Of a stretch of DNA of 64,000 nucleotides, positions 61,577 to 64,000 are shown in pieces; position 1 is the first letter of the stretch, and each line of letters begins with the position of its first letter. Below the pieces are notes generated by a model, which did not search any database, was not told where the DNA came from, and worked only from the letters and a program-made list of their open reading frames with translations. Both the position numbers and the translations under genes were made by a program. The DNA is from JBBEAM01 sp942491105. Lineage in GTDB: Bacteria; Pseudomonadota; Alphaproteobacteria; Kiloniellales; DSM-21159. The DNA lies in contig CALNZX010000001.1 of NCBI GenBank assembly GCA_942491105.1, positions 310,001-374,000 of the forward strand. Reading direction: 5' to 3'.

Positions 61577-62848
61577 TTAGCGCAGCAGCGCGCCGCCGTA
61601 GCGCGCCGCGGACCCGAGCTCTTCCTCGATGCGGAGCAGCTGATTGTATTTGGCGATACGGTCGGAGCGGCTGAGCGAGCCGGTCTTGATCTGGCCGCAG
61701 TTGGTGGCCACCGCCAGATCGGCGATGGTGGTGTCCTCGGTTTCGCCGGAACGGTGGGACATCACGGCGCCGTAGTTGGCATGCAGCGCCATCTCCACGG
61801 CCTCCAGCGTTTCGCTCAGGGTGCCGATCTGGTTGACCTTGACCAGGATCGCGTTGGCGGTGGCGCTGGCGATGCCCTGGCCCAGGCGCTTGGGATTGGT
61901 GACGAAGAGGTCGTCTCCGACCAATTGGACGGACGCGCCGATTTTCTCGGTCAGAAGACGCCAGCCGTCCCAGTCGTCCTCGGCCATGCCGTCCTCGATG
62001 GAGATGATCGGATAGCTGTCGCAGAGCGCGGCCAGGTAGTCGGTCATGCCGGCGCTGTCGAGCGTGGCGTTCTCCCCGGCCAGGAGATAGCTGCCGTCCT
62101 TGAAGAACTCGGTGGAGGCGCAGTCCAGCGCCAGGGCGATGTCGTCGCCCGGCTTGTAGCCGGCGGCTTCGATCGACGACATGATGAAGTCGAGCGCCTC
62201 GCGGGTCGAGGAAAGGTTCGGCGCGAAGCCGCCCTCGTCACCGACGTTGGTGCCGTGGCCCGCGGCCTGCAGCTTGGCCTTGAGGGCGTGGAAGACCTCG
62301 GCCCCCATGCGCAGGCCTTCGGCCAGGCTTTCGGCGCCCAGCGGCATGATCATGAATTCCTGCACATCGATGGGGTTGTCGGCATGGGCGCCGCCATTGA
62401 CGATGTTCATCATCGGCACTGGCAGGGTGCGGGCGAAGGCGCCGCCGACATAACGGTAGAGCGGCAGGCCGGAGTCCTCGGCCGCGGCCTTCGCGGTGGC
62501 GAGGGAAACCCCCAGGATCGCGTTGGCGCCGAGACGGGCCTTGTTCTCGGTCCCATCGAGCTCGATCATCAAGCGGTCGATTTCGATCTGCTCCTCGGCG
62601 TCCATGCCGGACAGCACGTCGAAGATCTCGTGGTTGACCGCTTCGACGGCCTTGAGCACGCCCTTGCCGCCGTAGCGCTTGGCGTCGCCATCGCGCAGCT
62701 CCACGGCCTCATGGGCGCCGGTGGAAGCCCCCGAGGGCACGGCGGCGCGGCCAAAGGCGCCGCTCTCCAAGGAGACATCGACCTCGACGGTGGGATTGCC
62801 GCGGCTGTCCAGTATTTCCCGGGCGCGAATGTCGATGATCGCGGTCAT
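61577..62848 (-). CDS. eno: Enolase
   Basis: 423 residues, complete. The signature I-S-I-E-D-G-M-A-E-D-D, L-V-K-V-N-Q-I-G-T-L-S-E-T and the N-terminal R-E-I-L-D-S-R-G-N-P-T-V-E-V are visible. It interconverts 2-phosphoglycerate and phosphoenolpyruvate. Located beside the pdh operon, as common in the class. Confidence 0.99.
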   Translation of the reverse strand: MTAIIDIRAREILDSRGNPTVEVDVSLESGAFGRAAVPSGASTGAHEAVELRDGDAKRYGGKGVLKAVEAVNHEIFDVLSGMDAEEQIEIDRLMIELDGTENKARLGANAILGVSLATAKAAAEDSGLPLYRYVGGAFARTLPVPMMNIVNGGAHADNPIDVQEFMIMPLGAESLAEGLRMGAEVFHALKAKLQAAGHGTNVGDEGGFAPNLSSTREALDFIMSSIEAAGYKPGDDIALALDCASTEFFKDGSYLLAGENATLDSAGMTDYLAALCDSYPIISIEDGMAEDDWDGWRLLTEKIGASVQLVGDDLFVTNPKRLGQGIASATANAILVKVNQIGTLSETLEAVEMALHANYGAVMSHRSGETEDTTIADLAVATNCGQIKTGSLSRSDRIAKYNQLLRIEEELGSAARYGGALLR

Positions 62849-62884
62849 GTAGGTTCCCCAAAGCTGCTGTGAAAGTCGGCGCAG

Positions 62885-62913
62885 GAACTAGCATGCCGGA
62901 AGAAGGACGACAA
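62885..62913 (-). promoter_or_regulatory. eno promoter candidate
   Basis: TTGTCG (62913-62908), 17-base spacer, TAGTTC (62890-62885) on the minus strand, about 35 bases before the eno ATG. The -10 is weak; the -35 matches that of pdhA. Confidence 0.35.
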
Positions 62914-62923
62914 CGGGAAGACG

Positions 62924-63481
62924 CTAGTCCTCCGGCCAGGCCCCCTCCTTGTAGCGCAGGGCGAGCGGATCGACGCCGTAGCCGAGAAAGAAATCGTCGA
63001 GCTGGGGCGGCGCGACGGAGGTATCGGACAGCATGGCATGCACCTGGCCGCGGTGATGCACCTGATGCTGCGCCAGATGCGCGATGACATCGGGCAGCGG
63101 CTCGTGAAACACCACGCCGCCGGGCCGGATGAAGCGAATCTCGCGCTCGAGGTCCGCCTCGGCCAGGCCATCGCAGTGCGCGACGAAGCGCTTGTCTTGC
63201 TGGCGCTGGGCCGCGCTCAATTCGGCCAGTGTCGCGAATCGCAGGCCGGGATCACGGTTTTCGTAATGAATCTCAATGCCTTCGAGGGCCGAGAGGTAAT
63301 AGTCGTCGACTTCCTGAATATGTTCCAGGGTGAGCGCGATGGAAGGAAAGAAGCTGGACCGCTCGGCGAGATATTCCGCTTCGCTGAGCTTGGCGCAGGC
63401 GCGATGGAGAACGTGATTGGCCCAGGCGTTATTACGGGCCAGGGAGCGGAGCAGCTTCAGGGCCGGGCCGCCCGCGTTCAT
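62924..63481 (-). CDS. DinB-family protein
   Basis: 185 residues, four-helix metal-binding DinB/DUF664 fold. The metal-ligand histidines are probably in T-L-E-H-I-Q-E-V-D-D-Y-Y (near 52) and in H-Q-V-H-H-R-G-Q-V-H-A-M-L (near 140). Such proteins include thiol-dependent transferases, but no activity can be assigned. Its ATG overlaps the kdsA stop by 4 bases. Confidence 0.9.
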   Translation of the reverse strand: MNAGGPALKLLRSLARNNAWANHVLHRACAKLSEAEYLAERSSFFPSIALTLEHIQEVDDYYLSALEGIEIHYENRDPGLRFATLAELSAAQRQQDKRFVAHCDGLAEADLEREIRFIRPGGVVFHEPLPDVIAHLAQHQVHHRGQVHAMLSDTSVAPPQLDDFFLGYGVDPLALRYKEGAWPED

Positions 63482-64000
63482 GTCTCTGCGTTGGGAAGCC
63501 GCAGAGGGCGCGCCTTGGCGAGCTGATCGAAGGCCATCAGATCGGCGACCAGGGCCGCGAAATCCTTCAGAGGCACCATGTTGGGGCCATCGCTCGGCGC
63601 GTTGTCGGGGTCTTGGTGGGTTTCCATGAAGACGGCGGCGATGCCGAGCGAGACGGCCGCGCGGGCCAGGACCGGGACGAACTCCCGCTGCCCGCCCGAG
63701 GCGCTGCCCTGCCCGCCCGGCTGCTGCACCGAGTGGGTGGCGTCGAAGACCACGGGACAGCCGGTCTGCGCCGCCAGGATCGGGATGCTGCGCATATCGG
63801 AGACCAACGTGTTGTAGCCGAAGGAGACCCCGCGCTCGGTCACCAGAATCCTGTCGTTGCCGCTGTCCTGCAGCTTGGCGACGACGTTCTTCATATCCCA
63901 GGGCGCGAGAAACTGGCCCTTCTTGACGTTGACCACGGCGCCGGTCTGCGCGGCGGCGACCAGCAGATCGGTCTGGCGGCAGAGGAAGGCCGGAATCTGC
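63478..64000 (-). CDS. kdsA: 3-deoxy-8-phosphooctulonate synthase, C-terminal part
   Basis: The gene runs off the right edge; the visible part is the C-terminal 173 residues. I-P-A-F-L-C-R-Q-T-D-L-L, N-V-K-K-G-Q-F-L-A-P-W-D-M and P-V-V-F-D-A-T-H-S-V-Q-Q-P-G are the KdsA signatures. It condenses arabinose-5-phosphate with phosphoenolpyruvate to make Kdo-8-phosphate for lipopolysaccharide. Its closeness to eno, which makes phosphoenolpyruvate, is a common arrangement. Confidence 0.97.
   Translation of the reverse strand, partial: QIPAFLCRQTDLLVAAAQTGAVVNVKKGQFLAPWDMKNVVAKLQDSGNDRILVTERGVSFGYNTLVSDMRSIPILAAQTGCPVVFDATHSVQQPGGQGSASGGQREFVPVLARAAVSLGIAAVFMETHQDPDNAPSDGPNMVPLKDFAALVADLMAFDQLAKARPLRLPNAET

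Overview
The window is a GC-rich alphaproteobacterial chromosome segment. Its gene order is typical of the class: nifR3/dusB-ntrB-ntrC-ntrY-ntrX-trkA...hfq-hflX, rlpA-dacC-tmk-holB-metG-tatD, a fused ispDF, and an enolase/ftsB/pdh/lipA block. A complete ectoine operon with its own aspartokinase and a divergent MarR-type regulator points to a halophilic or strongly halotolerant member, probably of the Rhodospirillales type. The genus cannot be fixed from the sequence alone.

Layout. 1-1.7 kb: the end of a LysR regulator and a Rieske oxygenase. 1.7-6.4 kb: ectA-ectB-ectC-ask on the minus strand and ectR on the plus strand, sharing a control region. 6.6-10.3 kb: a small glycine-zipper lipoprotein, a small exported acidic helical protein, and a cytosolic PAS hybrid histidine kinase. 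10.4-14.0 kb: an accessory cassette of a membrane-anchored SGNH hydrolase, an SxtJ-like membrane protein, a 49-residue DUF5989/SxtK-like membrane protein and a NodU/CmcH-type O-carbamoyltransferase. 14.05-15.65 kb: an AT-richer, gene-poor stretch holding decayed minus-strand coding remnants (one DUF262-like) that end at a perfect terminator. 15.7-19.1 kb: a 2OG-Fe(II) oxygenase and a membrane hybrid histidine kinase. 19.45 kb: tRNA-Ser(UGA).

19.6-35.1 kb, mostly plus strand: cell-envelope genes (YdcF, MltB-type transglycosylase, RlpA, DacC), then tmk, holB, metG, tatD and an MBL hydrolase. Next come a minus-strand pair (methyltransferase and orphan solute-binding protein), then mazG, an SDR and an MmgE/PrpD protein. 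35.1-50.3 kb, minus strand: an IMPase-family phosphatase, groES-groEL under a CIRCE element, hfq-hflX, a HAD phosphatase with a D-amino-acid aminotransferase, trkA, and the complete nitrogen two-component set ntrB-ntrC-ntrY-ntrX with dusB. 50.4-53.2 kb, plus strand: ispDF-pgpA-cinA-CPBP protease, translationally coupled. 53.2-64 kb, minus strand: a Coq10/RatA-like protein, an unknown membrane protein, lipA-lpd-pdhC-pdhB-pdhA, ftsB, a GNAT, eno, a DinB protein and partial kdsA.

How the genes work together. The ect operon turns aspartate into the compatible solute ectoine, with Ask supplying aspartyl phosphate. The pdh genes encode the whole pyruvate dehydrogenase complex and LipA makes its lipoyl cofactor. 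NtrBC and NtrYX couple nitrogen status to transcription.

The items most worth a second look are the sxtIJK-like carbamoylation cassette with an added SGNH hydrolase, an apparent one-base frameshift that separates the lipoyl domain from the catalytic part of PdhB, the decayed DUF262 locus, and a small exported protein whose tryptophans follow a symmetric 7-11-11-7 spacing.
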